From the NCBI GenBank assembly GCA_050303415.1, contig JBNLBS010000009.1:1-64000 (forward strand): 64,000 bases of DNA. Reading direction: 5' to 3'. This document shows positions 35,321-43,980 of this stretch, piece by piece. The position numbers and the translations under genes are program-made. Numbering within the stretch: the first letter of the stretch is position 1; each line of letters starts with the position of its first letter. The notes under the pieces are model-generated. The model was given only the letters and a program-made list of their open reading frames with translations. It was not told the origin of the DNA and made no database searches. This DNA is from JBNLBS01 sp050303415 (lineage in GTDB: Bacteria; Pseudomonadota; Gammaproteobacteria; Methylococcales; Methylomonadaceae).

Positions 35321-36115
35321 CTACAACATGCAGATCAAACAACTAGCGTCATCGTCATCTTCACTGTCTTTGAGAACTGCATCCAATAAATTTTTTTGTC
35401 TTGGACCTTTATTATCTAAAGCAAACTTAGCCTTGATTTCCTCTTTTCTTGCTAATAGTTCGTCTAATGATTCACCTTGTGACCAGGTATAACGTTTACC
35501 CGTTTGTTCATCATATTTTTCATATCTTTTGGCGTCTTCAAATAAATCAGGATGATTTTCGTATAGACCTATCCATTCTATTTTCCTTTGGTAAAAACAA
35601 AAGTGGCATCCAGAACGGCTACGCCAATTATAGTATTTAGGCAATCCTAAACCAGAGTCATCAAGTAGTCTGATAATGTCATCTTTAACTAAACCATCTT
35701 CCTTGAATGGAAACACAGCTTTGATATTTGGTTTAGTAGAGATATAACCTTCTCGCTGTGGTTCATCTGCTCGAATACCAACGTAACTTATAACTTCATC
35801 ATCGCCAACAAAAGCTTCAAAGGGCTTAAGTTTTAAATTAATAGTGCACCAACGTTGCTGCGCTGATGGTAAGTAGTTATTGTGTAACTTGAGGTAATAA
35901 TCAAACTGACGCCCTCCATTTAGGCGAATAATCTCCTTACCTAAATAATCCTCCATTAAATCGATAAACTCAAGCGTCTCAGGTAATTCAGCGCCAGTAT
36001 CAGTGAAATAATATTCCATTTCCGATACTCTATCGCGCAGATAAATAGCTAAAGCCGCACTATCCTTGCCACCAGATAATCCTAATAAATGCCTTACTTT
36101 TTTTTGTTCACTCAT
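35321..36115 (-). CDS. sspD: Phosphorothioation sulfurtransferase, PAPS-reductase-like (SspD/DndC type)
   Basis: This protein of about 264 residues belongs to the PAPS reductase/ATP pyrophosphatase family. The PP-loop is LLGLSGGKDSAAL near residue 10; cysteines in QRWCTINLKLKPFE and CHFCFYQRK fit the Fe-S cluster and sulfur transfer seen in DndC/SspD. The start at 36115 follows GAGGATAATTAAG and sits one base after the sspC stop; the longer frame is rejected. It works with sspB and sspC immediately upstream. Confidence 0.88.
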   Translation of the reverse strand: MSEQKKVRHLLGLSGGKDSAALAIYLRDRVSEMEYYFTDTGAELPETLEFIDLMEDYLGKEIIRLNGGRQFDYYLKLHNNYLPSAQQRWCTINLKLKPFEAFVGDDEVISYVGIRADEPQREGYISTKPNIKAVFPFKEDGLVKDDIIRLLDDSGLGLPKYYNWRSRSGCHFCFYQRKIEWIGLYENHPDLFEDAKRYEKYDEQTGKRYTWSQGESLDELLARKEEIKAKFALDNKGPRQKNLLDAVLKDSEDDDDASCLICML

Positions 36116-36116
36116 C

Positions 36117-39100
36117 TTAATTATCCTCTGACAAATCACGCATTAAGCTCGCAAGAATAGCTTGCTTTAGGGCTTTGTCCGCCTTTTTCAGTTTCAGTTC
36201 CGCAACCTTGGCTTCGGCTTGTTTTTTCAACTCATCGGTTAAATATGCAATCTGGCTATATTCCCCTTGCTCACTAACGACTCGGATCAATGTCGCTTGA
36301 CTTCCTACATCAGCTTGAAATTGTTCCGCGTGTACAACTGCTAATTCTTTTAATCGCTTGCTGAGTTCACGGAGCCGATAATCAGCCTGAGCCAAATTTT
36401 TATGTTTCCATTTATCCGGCGGCGCACTGCCTAAAATGGCAGCAACCGACTCTAGCCAACCTTGATCGGTATCCTTGTCGTTTTGTAGGCGAATAATAAA
36501 TGCCTTTAAACCTAGCTCATCTGTCGTAAATTTTTCAAGCCCTGCGTAACGTTCATTCAAAGTATATCTAATACTGAAAATATCAGTTTGCTCACCTAAC
36601 TCGAAGACTTGGCAAAGCCGTTGTTTAAATTGTCCAAGCAAGTTTTGATAGGCCTTGTTAAGTATATTCAGGCACTCGACCAATACATTCAGAAATTCGT
36701 TCGGGTTACTACCGTTAAAATGCTCTTCATCAGTATAAGCAGGGAAACCGCATGCTTCGGGCAATTCCTTGAATAATAATTGCATGGGGCTTTGGGTGTT
36801 GCGAAACGCATCACGCACCGCCAAAGCTTTCGGATCTAAGTCTCGGGTTGCCAGAGTATAAGGCGACAATTGATGGATAAATTTTGCCAGCGGTTTGACG
36901 ATATCCAGCAAGGTACTATTTTCCGGCGATTTACCAACGAGTTTTTCCAGATACTGATTAAACAAATCGGCGCGAATACCGGTGAAGTCGAAGGCTTCGA
37001 TGGAAAATAATTCAGGACGCTTCAGTAATATTTCAAAATGTTCCTGCGTGACATGTGGGCAAAACACACCGCTTTCATATAATGCCAAAGAACGCTGCTT
37101 TGACAGGTAATAGGCGATAAATAATAAGGGAAGAACGCCTTGTTTAACGCCATACGGTGGCTTACTAAGCAACTCATAGATCGCCGTTAATGGCTTCGGC
37201 TGACTATTAGTCTGTAAAAATTCATTAATCCCCTGCCATACATGAAACAATTGGTAATGGTTATCGCGCGAAGGCTCTACAATCTGCCAAATACCATTTT
37301 TATTGACATGGATGCCTGTCTCTTTAAAAATAGCTCGATATATCGATTTTTCCGGTGGATATTTCGTTGAATCAAAGCCTAAATCGGGCTGATGCACTTG
37401 ATTTAATAAAGCTGCGACAAGTTTATTCCTAGCCGAATTCGCTTGCGCGGAAGTCTTGTCTCGATTGACTAATTCGTTTTTAACAATCGGCGTTTTGTTA
37501 TAAACAACTTGTAAAATAGCGGAAAGTTGATGCTGTAAGTCCTTCTTGTTATCGATTTCCAACTGCTTACCACGCCACACCCAGCGATTCTGCTCGGGCT
37601 GTTCCATCATTTGGTTTAACAAAACATCTTCCATTTGTTTCGCAGAAACTAGGCGGTCTTTCAGTTCTCGTTGCGCGACCGGATCGGATTTGATTTCCGG
37701 GCTTTCGATTTGAATTCTCTCCAAAGCCATCACTTCAACGACTGCGCTTGATAACTGTGTAACATTTTCACATAACGCAAATACTGTCAGCTCATTAGCC
37801 TCTTTCGTTAGGTCCTGAAATTTATTCAGCGCATCTGTATCTTCCGCTAGAAAAAACACTATTTGCGGCGTATCGGCTTGTTCGAGCTGTTTTAGACCAG
37901 CTTCCAACGAGGCATAGAAAGGCTGAAAATAACGTAATGTACCGGTTTCAATCGAATACCTTCTGGCGACAATTGGCAGCAAAGTTTTACGTTTGTTTAA
38001 CACCCCAGCTAAATCAATTCGACCCAATTGCTGAACAGTTTCATTTACTTGTTCATCGAGATCAAAATCGCTGCCTTCCCAGATGCGATATTCCGAACTA
38101 AATTTGCGATAAGTAATGATCGACTTATCTTGCAAGGCCTTCAGGTCCGTACTCACTTGATCAACATTGGCAAAACACTGCAGCAACAATGCCTTACTCG
38201 CCTTTAAGCCTCCCTGCGCACCGATGATATTCAATAAGCCAATCGTTTTAAGCAGCCTCACCTCGCTATCTATAGCATCACCAAGCCGTTCAAGCGCAAT
38301 CAACACTTCCGTCCAACGCCGATGTGTCGCATGGTCGGAGGTCATGGTCGGTTGATTGAGAATGAAATATTCAAAAACCTCCCACGGCTGAACCCAATCG
38401 CCTGCTTGGCGTAAACGTTTTAACCCGTCTTGAAAGCCATAATGCTCTTGGCTGCCCAAATAACTAAACAAAGTCCGTTCGTTTTGTGCGACCTTTTGAC
38501 ATAGAACAGGCAATATTAATGCGGCAACCGGGTGCAACGGATAACATTGCGTCAATAGATCTTCGGCAATGTCTGCCGACAGTGAAACCGGCAAAGCATT
38601 CTGCTTTATAAGAACCGAGATAATTTGTTTGGTTTGTTGCTGTATTGATAAGCGCTGAGCGTCGCTTAAGTTAGATTTGAACGCCGCCGCGACGACGCGT
38701 AACGTTTGCTCGGCTGACTCTAAAAAAGGAATGCTTTCAAAGCGCCCTTGCACTTTTACCCATTCGTTGCGTAGCGTTTCGCCTAAGCCTTTTGAATATT
38801 GTTCGAAGGCCTGATGCATCAAAACGACAAGCAATACATTAGCCTCATCACCTTTATAGGCGTATTCGGCTAAAGCTTGCAGCAGATAAATGTCATTCGC
38901 GCCTTGGTGCCGTGCTTCATATTCCAGAAATTTGCCTAACTCATCGATAACAATGAGTACGCCACGACCTTGAGCCTTAAGAACCGCCTGTTTCAGGCTA
39001 TTAAGCAAAGCCAATATTTGAGTAACTGTAGCGCCTTGCTGAGCCGCAGTACTGAGCTCACCGAGAATACTTGGTCTCTTACCGGCTTTGTTATCCCAAA

Positions 39101-39518
39101 AACTTTCCGTAGCTATTTGCATCGCTTGCAGCAACCGCATACTCAATGATTCCGCACTTCCCGTTAATAACACGGTGCAATACGCATTCGAACCATGAGT
39201 ATGGTCTGTAATTTTTTTTGCCAGAACCGGGTTATGTTGTGTGAGTAATTCTTCCGCTTTTATGCTTGTTGGATATTCTTGATCTTCCAACAAATGCGTC
39301 AAAAACATCGCGAACGAAGACTTTCCCGAGCCATAGGGCCCGACTAGAGCCCAAGCCCTAGGCATGGATTGACTGTTAAAGGTTTCGGCAATTTTTTCCA
39401 ACACCGTCATGGCTTTAGATGTTGGAATATAGGCGTTTAAAACCTGATCGGAGTCGATATCTCTTTCGAGATTAATTGAGCGAGTGTAATGCGTATCGAT
39501 TTGAACTAATGCATCCAT
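36117..39518 (-). CDS. sspC: Phosphorothioation ATPase SspC
   Basis: The 1133-residue protein is a large P-loop ATPase with Walker A GPYGSGKS (60-67) and Walker B LIVIDELGK (188-196), followed by a long helical region. SspC supplies ATPase activity for single-strand DNA phosphorothioation. It starts inside a TAATG overlap with sspB and is followed by sspD after one base. Composition is balanced, unlike the A+T-rich downstream genes. A BREX PglY-type ATPase was considered, but the flanking DUF4007 and PAPS-reductase genes fix the assignment. Confidence 0.88.
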   Translation of the reverse strand: MDALVQIDTHYTRSINLERDIDSDQVLNAYIPTSKAMTVLEKIAETFNSQSMPRAWALVGPYGSGKSSFAMFLTHLLEDQEYPTSIKAEELLTQHNPVLAKKITDHTHGSNAYCTVLLTGSAESLSMRLLQAMQIATESFWDNKAGKRPSILGELSTAAQQGATVTQILALLNSLKQAVLKAQGRGVLIVIDELGKFLEYEARHQGANDIYLLQALAEYAYKGDEANVLLVVLMHQAFEQYSKGLGETLRNEWVKVQGRFESIPFLESAEQTLRVVAAAFKSNLSDAQRLSIQQQTKQIISVLIKQNALPVSLSADIAEDLLTQCYPLHPVAALILPVLCQKVAQNERTLFSYLGSQEHYGFQDGLKRLRQAGDWVQPWEVFEYFILNQPTMTSDHATHRRWTEVLIALERLGDAIDSEVRLLKTIGLLNIIGAQGGLKASKALLLQCFANVDQVSTDLKALQDKSIITYRKFSSEYRIWEGSDFDLDEQVNETVQQLGRIDLAGVLNKRKTLLPIVARRYSIETGTLRYFQPFYASLEAGLKQLEQADTPQIVFFLAEDTDALNKFQDLTKEANELTVFALCENVTQLSSAVVEVMALERIQIESPEIKSDPVAQRELKDRLVSAKQMEDVLLNQMMEQPEQNRWVWRGKQLEIDNKKDLQHQLSAILQVVYNKTPIVKNELVNRDKTSAQANSARNKLVAALLNQVHQPDLGFDSTKYPPEKSIYRAIFKETGIHVNKNGIWQIVEPSRDNHYQLFHVWQGINEFLQTNSQPKPLTAIYELLSKPPYGVKQGVLPLLFIAYYLSKQRSLALYESGVFCPHVTQEHFEILLKRPELFSIEAFDFTGIRADLFNQYLEKLVGKSPENSTLLDIVKPLAKFIHQLSPYTLATRDLDPKALAVRDAFRNTQSPMQLLFKELPEACGFPAYTDEEHFNGSNPNEFLNVLVECLNILNKAYQNLLGQFKQRLCQVFELGEQTDIFSIRYTLNERYAGLEKFTTDELGLKAFIIRLQNDKDTDQGWLESVAAILGSAPPDKWKHKNLAQADYRLRELSKRLKELAVVHAEQFQADVGSQATLIRVVSEQGEYSQIAYLTDELKKQAEAKVAELKLKKADKALKQAILASLMRDLSEDN

Positions 39519-40456
39519 TATGCGTTAACCTGATCCTTTTCATAGTGATGACGTAAAAATATTAACGACTCAACGTCATCTTTATCGCGAAATAACTGAT
39601 TAATCCCTGCTGTTTCATTAATATTGAAAACGCTCGGATATAGTGCAACTAATCGTTCTAACTTTGCAAGCAATTCGGCTTCCGTTAAACGAAAAACGCC
39701 ACCGACAGCAACGCCATTTTTTTCGCCATACATTAAATCGGAAATAGGCAAAGCTGCTGCCTTACGCTGATTGAATACTTCATTTACGGCAAAACCGAAT
39801 ACGCTTAACGGCAAATTCTCACGCCGTTCAGGGCGCGATAAATAGCTCTGAGAACTGGAGCCAGTAGATATCAAGCGCAAAGATGTCAAAGGAACATCTA
39901 AGATATCTTCCAAATCCGATTTACCAGTTAATTTTTCTTGGCTATACATACGCAAAATTAGGTTGATTTCATGTCTAACCGTTTTTTCCGAATGTTTTCC
40001 GGTTAATTGTTGATTAACAAATTCAACCAGCGCATTAGCCGCTTCATCGATGGTGAATTCGGCCTTATGAAAACAATTGAAAAACCAATACCATGCTGTA
40101 GCAAGTTCCGCATTAGTAGCGATCAACCAATGAACTAACCACAGTGTGGCTTCGTCTTCTAAGTAAGGGTCCCAACCATCATCCGAAAAAACTTTTTCCC
40201 CCAGCCCAGTTGCTTGTAAACCCTCCGGAGTTGTTTCCAGCATTTGCACCACGCGCAACCAATAGCGTATCGAGTTGACCATGTTTTTTCCGACACCCAA
40301 CTTGACTGTGGCTTCATCGGAGTTAAAGATACTGTTATTTTTTTGAAATGCATGAAAACCTTTGGTTAGCCAACCGTAGCGAAGAGAAAAGGTTTCGTGT
40401 CTTCCAAATGCAGCTTTATTTGAGGTAAGGGGTTTAATTAAGCTATCCGTGTTCAT
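39518..40456 (-). CDS. sspB: Phosphorothioation protein SspB (DUF4007)
   Basis: SspB nicks DNA during phosphorothioation in the Ssp pathway. The 312-residue protein has the DUF4007 pattern: AAFGRHETFSLRYGWLTKG at residue 14, VKLGVGKNMVNSIRYWL, and the PYLEDEATLWLVHWLIATN segment. It is the first gene of the leftward operon and overlaps sspC by one base. The family and the next two genes together identify the Ssp rather than the Dnd pathway. Confidence 0.9.
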   Translation of the reverse strand: MNTDSLIKPLTSNKAAFGRHETFSLRYGWLTKGFHAFQKNNSIFNSDEATVKLGVGKNMVNSIRYWLRVVQMLETTPEGLQATGLGEKVFSDDGWDPYLEDEATLWLVHWLIATNAELATAWYWFFNCFHKAEFTIDEAANALVEFVNQQLTGKHSEKTVRHEINLILRMYSQEKLTGKSDLEDILDVPLTSLRLISTGSSSQSYLSRPERRENLPLSVFGFAVNEVFNQRKAAALPISDLMYGEKNGVAVGGVFRLTEAELLAKLERLVALYPSVFNINETAGINQLFRDKDDVESLIFLRHHYEKDQVNA

Positions 40457-40486
40457 GATTACAATTCAATTTATTAAGCGCCGTCC

Positions 40487-40492
40487 ATTATA
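40487..40492 (-). promoter_or_regulatory. Possible -10 box of sspBCD operon
   Basis: TATAAT on the minus strand lies 30 bases before the sspB ATG, preceded by an A+T-rich spacer. The -35 region is not a good match, so this is tentative. Confidence 0.3.
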
Positions 40493-40633
40493 CACATTAA
40501 ATTGTACTGACTCAGACTTGCTAAATTTTAGCTAAAAAGTTTCAAACACCGGAAATAAACAAATTAATGACCTATGTCACTCAAATTAGCATTAATAGCA
40601 CCACGCCATAAAATCTGTCTACTGCATAAAACC

Positions 40634-40787
40634 TTACATCCATTTTGCATATTCGCTATGTAGTTTTTCATAAATTTTATGTTCAACACTACTAAAAATA
40701 GATTCAAACTCATCATACAGAATATACCCTACTAGCCCGGAAATCTCACAATAAAAGAGGACAAGACCATTGATATTTATTATAATT
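40634..40787 (-). pseudogene. Start-less reading-frame remnant upstream of sspB
   Basis: A 50-codon open frame without a start codon reads like protein (segments YILYDEFESIFSSVEHKIYE and YAKWM then stop). I do not recognise the family. It may be a remnant of a small gene. The rest of 40457-40837 shows nothing besides the sspB upstream region. Confidence 0.25.
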
Positions 40788-40837
40788 CAACTACTTAAAC
40801 AATATTTTAACAAGGACTTGCCCCTGACAAATTGTAC

Positions 40838-41149
40838 CTCAACTCACGTAGAATTTTCAGACTTTAAATACCGTAAGATTGAAACACAATTTAAGGGTGG
40901 CGTTTATTGTTAAGAGCGATTGACCAACGCTTACAATTAACCGAACGCATTACCGAACAAATGCTTGATGACAGAGACCCGACTAAAGTTAAACATCCAG
41001 TGGTTGACTTGTTACGGCAAAGGGTTTACGGCTTGGCCTGTGGTTATGAAGATTTGAACGACATGACACACTCAGGAACGACATTGCGTTTCAAACTACG
41101 CGAGAAAGAGGTCAAGTGCTGGGCAGTCGTTCAACCTTATGCCGATTAA
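40838..41149 (+). pseudogene. IS1380-family transposase remnant
   Basis: Two frames give an IS1380-like N-terminus. KIETQFKGGVY ends in a stop; after a short deletion the next frame continues LLRAIDQRLQLTERITEQ and LLRQRVYGLACGYEDLND, typical of the family. The C-terminal catalytic part is missing, as the frame ends after about 80 residues. It is a degraded fragment. Confidence 0.7.
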
Positions 41150-41163
41150 TCTTTTGATAATAC

Positions 41164-41171
41164 TAGGTTAA
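41164..41171. repeat. IS982-family target-site duplication, left
   Basis: TAGGTTAA directly precedes the left terminal repeat and recurs at 42146-42153 directly after the right one. The 8-base duplication shows recent transposition. Confidence 0.85.
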
Positions 41172-42145
41172 ACCCGTGGTGCATTATAAAAAATAAAAAG
41201 TTGCTCATGATCACGAAGTGATTATTATTAACGTTTCGACCAAAAAACTTAATAACATGAGCAACTTATATACGAGTTATAGCAAAATTTACGACATGCT
41301 GCACGAATTAGAGCCAATGAATAACTTTTTGAATCAAAAACGCCAGCCTAAATTTAGCGATAAACAGTTAATCGCGCTTTCATTAGCCGCTGAAAGCTTA
41401 GGTATCGACTCAGAACGCTATTTATTTAAACGTATCCCTTTAGAGATCAAAGCGAAAATAGAACGCTCTGTCTATAATCGTAGACACCGAAAACTAAGTT
41501 TTAAAATCGAACAGTTCCGTCAACAAATGGCGGCTCAACTAGTCCCGGAGGAATCCTACTATTTTGTAGATAGCATGCCATTAGAAGTCTGCAAAATGGC
41601 TCGTTCTAAACGATCACGTATTTGCCAGGACAATGAGCAAACCTCACCGGATTATGGTTTTTGTGCCGCACAAAATAGCCATTACTTTGGATATAAAATC
41701 CATGCAGTCTGCACGCCTCAAGGCGTGTTAAAAACCTTCGATATTTCAACGGCATCAACACATGATATTCATTATCTTAACGATCTGAAGACACAATTAC
41801 ATCATTGTGTTTTGGTCGGTGATAAAGGCTACTTGAGCCGTCAATATCAACTCGATTTGTTTGAATCATCAGCCATTCGACTTGAAACGCCTAAGCGGCG
41901 AAACCAAGCAGATTACGTTCCCTTTAGCCCTGTGTTACGAAAAGCCAGAAAACGAATTGAAACCCTATTTTCACAACTGTGCGACCAGTTTATGATACGT
42001 AGAAATTACGCTAAGTCTTTTAACGGGTTTTCAACTCGGATACTGACTAAAATTACAGCTTTAACGTTAACCCAATGGTTCAATCAGAAAAATGCTAATC
42101 AACTAAATAATTTGAAAGTCGTTATTTCTTAAATGCACCACGGGT
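41172..42145 (+). mobile_element. IS982-family insertion sequence, complete
   Basis: The 974-bp element is bounded by perfect 14-base inverted repeats ACCCGTGGTGCATT (41172-41185) and its complement (42132-42145), and by an 8-base target duplication. It carries a single transposase gene. The left part of the host site is next to the IS1380 remnant, so it has landed in IS debris. Confidence 0.92.
41257..42132 (+). CDS. IS982-family transposase
   Basis: The protein (291 residues from MSNLYTSYSKIYDM) is of the IS982 DDE type: YYFVDSMPLEVCK carries the first aspartate, CVLVGDKGYLSRQYQ the second, and ARKRIETLFSQLCDQF the glutamate. The frame is uninterrupted between the terminal repeats, so the element may be active. 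An upstream GTG in frame is less likely. Confidence 0.9.
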   Translation: MSNLYTSYSKIYDMLHELEPMNNFLNQKRQPKFSDKQLIALSLAAESLGIDSERYLFKRIPLEIKAKIERSVYNRRHRKLSFKIEQFRQQMAAQLVPEESYYFVDSMPLEVCKMARSKRSRICQDNEQTSPDYGFCAAQNSHYFGYKIHAVCTPQGVLKTFDISTASTHDIHYLNDLKTQLHHCVLVGDKGYLSRQYQLDLFESSAIRLETPKRRNQADYVPFSPVLRKARKRIETLFSQLCDQFMIRRNYAKSFNGFSTRILTKITALTLTQWFNQKNANQLNNLKVVIS

Positions 42146-42153
42146 TAGGTTAA
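42146..42153. repeat. IS982-family target-site duplication, right
   Basis: TAGGTTAA immediately follows the right terminal repeat and duplicates 41164-41171. Confidence 0.85.
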
Positions 42154-42407
42154 CTAAGCTGTTTCATTCATGCAAAATTCTGCCTATTGTTGACAGTAAA
42201 CAAATTGGTTTTGAATCAAAATGAAGGCTATTATTTGTTTTTTAGGTTAGATGTTCATTCGGTAGGTAAAAATAATGACAACAAATGGATATACCGATTT
42301 TGATTAGACGAACAAATTGGTCATATTCCTCTTGTTCCGGTTCTGTTGGATGACCATATTCATACGCTTGCATTCAGTGAATACTTTATTTGAGTCGATT
42401 ATAGCCG

Positions 42408-42524
42408 CTAACGCTTTCGCTGTATGCCGAGTAGCTGGTCTAATACCTCGATAGGATAGCGAAAGTCCAAGGCTTTCATCGGCATTCGATTGAGCTGATG
42501 AATGATTTCAAGCGCGCCACTATT
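42408..42524 (-). pseudogene. IS30-like transposase C-terminal fragment
   Basis: On the minus strand an open segment reads IIHQLNRMPMKALDFRYPIE and then VLDQLLGIQRKR before a stop, resembling the C-terminal LNxxPxKxLxFxxPxEV of IS30-type transposases. Only about 39 codons remain. The bases 42154-42407 and 42525-42714 around it show nothing else that I recognise. Confidence 0.45.
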
Positions 42525-42714
42525 TCTGCGAAAGCTTGTTTTGGGCATCCCAGCCCAAGCAAGCGGCAGAAATTACGCGGCAACCAATGCCTTCGGCGGC
42601 CCCGATTCGTCCTCGTCACCTCGCTCCGACCCAACAAGGGGTCGAAACATAGGCTCCAAATGACTTGACGGCGTGTCGCTATACCTTGCAGGTTTTCTAC
42701 GCTGTGCTCCGAAA

Positions 42715-42789
42715 ACCCGCCCGGCGCTACGCCTATCGCGGACTAAAAATCTTCACTTCGCTGTCGCTCCGTTTCCAAGATTTTCAGCG
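42715..42789. repeat. 75-bp dispersed repeat, copy 2
   Basis: Identical to 1-75 and in the same orientation. Here its right part runs into the 3' end of the DUF6933-like gene at 42743-43210 on the opposite strand. Confidence 0.85.
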
Positions 42790-43210
42790 GCGGAACCATG
42801 CAGCTGTGAACACCACCTTCCATCTCAATCTGTACCTGATAGTTGAAAGCCAAGTCGTTCATCGAACCTAACACGCTGCGGCTGTTGGTGGCCGCATAGC
42901 CTATGGTTTCATATTCCTGCATAACTTGATCACGTAAAGATTCTTCGAAACCTTCTTCTGCTAATACGCATTGCAGCCAACTGATAAATAGTTTATCCAG
43001 TTGGCGGATCTGTTCTCTTTTCAGGTCAGGAATAATAAAGTTGAACAGTGTTTTATCGTTGACGAACAACACGCATTTACGCCGGTTGATAAACAATAGG
43101 TTGGCATGCCAGCTGCCCAATATTGCTTGATCGGGTTCTTGGGTAATAAGGTCGGCCTTTTTCAGGCCCATTTCTTTTTGTAGTTTCTGTGTACAACGAA
43201 TCAGTTGCAT
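42743..43210 (-). CDS. DUF6933-like protein with repeat-derived C-terminus
   Basis: The 155-residue protein begins MQLIRCTQKLQKEMGLKK and contains the ILGSWHANLLFINRRKCVLF and VNDKTLFNFIIPDL strands of the DUF6933-type family; function is unknown. The last 15 or so residues, LKILETERQRSEDF and the stop, lie inside the 75-bp repeat, so the natural C-terminus appears to have been replaced. The start follows AGCTGGATATCA. It may still be functional, since the core is complete. Confidence 0.65.
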   Translation of the reverse strand: MQLIRCTQKLQKEMGLKKADLITQEPDQAILGSWHANLLFINRRKCVLFVNDKTLFNFIIPDLKREQIRQLDKLFISWLQCVLAEEGFEESLRDQVMQEYETIGYAATNSRSVLGSMNDLAFNYQVQIEMEGGVHSCMVPPLKILETERQRSEDF

Positions 43211-43313
43211 TGATATCCAGCTTATGTTTTATCGCTAAAAAGCACATTTTATTCTATGTAGCTCGTAATAACGCGATTGAAAATCAACTTTTGACCATCA
43301 CTTTAAAACCATA

Positions 43314-43334
43314 AAGTCAATTCATCAATGACTT
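43314..43334 (-). terminator. Weak hairpin after rhombosortase gene
   Basis: AAGTCA and TGACTT form a 6-bp stem just beyond the gene end at 43345, followed on the minus strand by a T-rich stretch. It is a weak terminator candidate. Confidence 0.3.
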
Positions 43335-43344
43335 AAGCTTTTTC

Positions 43345-43980
43345 TTATGGGTGATATCGGCATAAACCGGTATAGAGTACGCTGCCGACTACCCCTGCAA
43401 GATGCACACAGGGTATGCTTGGCCAAGCCGTATCTGTGAACAGGGCCTGACCGAGTTGAATTTCGACAAGAATTTTGCCCAGGATAGCGATACCGGTCAG
43501 CATTACAGCTATCGCGGTGGGGTTTACGCCCTTACCTGCAGGAAACCCATACCCTGGCCGGTTATCGCTTTTCTGCTCCCACCATAGTTCAATAAGCAGC
43601 ACCGCCAACAGGGTATGCAGGACCCCGGACAGGCCGCAGTAGTATGTCAGTTCCGGTATGCCCCACATGAGCCAGGCGTTGACAGTGATGAAGCCGGCAC
43701 CCGTGGCTTTCACTATACGCGGCAGACCTCGCCGTTCCTGCAGTGTGCCTATTAACACCAGGGCGAGAATATCCCAAAGCGCATGTTCACCATCACTATG
43801 AACCAGATGACCAGTTAGCAACCGCCACAACTCTCCGTGAATGACCGCCTCGCGGTCATAAACGAGCAATTCCGGGGCGGAACCAAAGCCTAAGAAGAGG
43901 CCAATGGCCGTAAAGGCCATTAGCAGGGTAAAGCGCGGCAGCCTTGTACTGCCACGCTGGTTTAGTGAGAGCTCACTCAT
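43345..43980 (-). CDS. rrtA: Rhombosortase (rhomboid-family intramembrane serine protease)
   Basis: The 211-residue protein has about six hydrophobic segments. The rhomboid-type active site is GLSGVLH (Ser118) with a later histidine in CVHLAGVVGS (His193). Rhombosortases cleave proteins carrying a C-terminal GlyGly-CTERM signal. Its start overlaps the end of a VIT/vWA gene whose C-terminus has such a signal, so a dedicated enzyme-substrate pair is the best reading. Small size matches the RrtA family. Confidence 0.88.
   Translation of the reverse strand: MSELSLNQRGSTRLPRFTLLMAFTAIGLFLGFGSAPELLVYDREAVIHGELWRLLTGHLVHSDGEHALWDILALVLIGTLQERRGLPRIVKATGAGFITVNAWLMWGIPELTYYCGLSGVLHTLLAVLLIELWWEQKSDNRPGYGFPAGKGVNPTAIAVMLTGIAILGKILVEIQLGQALFTDTAWPSIPCVHLAGVVGSVLYTGLCRYHP

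Noticed and set aside
36117..39518. BREX PglY-like ATPase
   Set aside because: No PglX methyltransferase, PglZ or BrxL is present, and the neighbours are sspB and sspD.
24327..40456. Canonical Dnd (dndBCDE) phosphorothioation system
   Set aside because: There is no dndB or dndE; the DUF4007 protein plus large ATPase plus PAPS-reductase-like protein identify the Ssp pathway.
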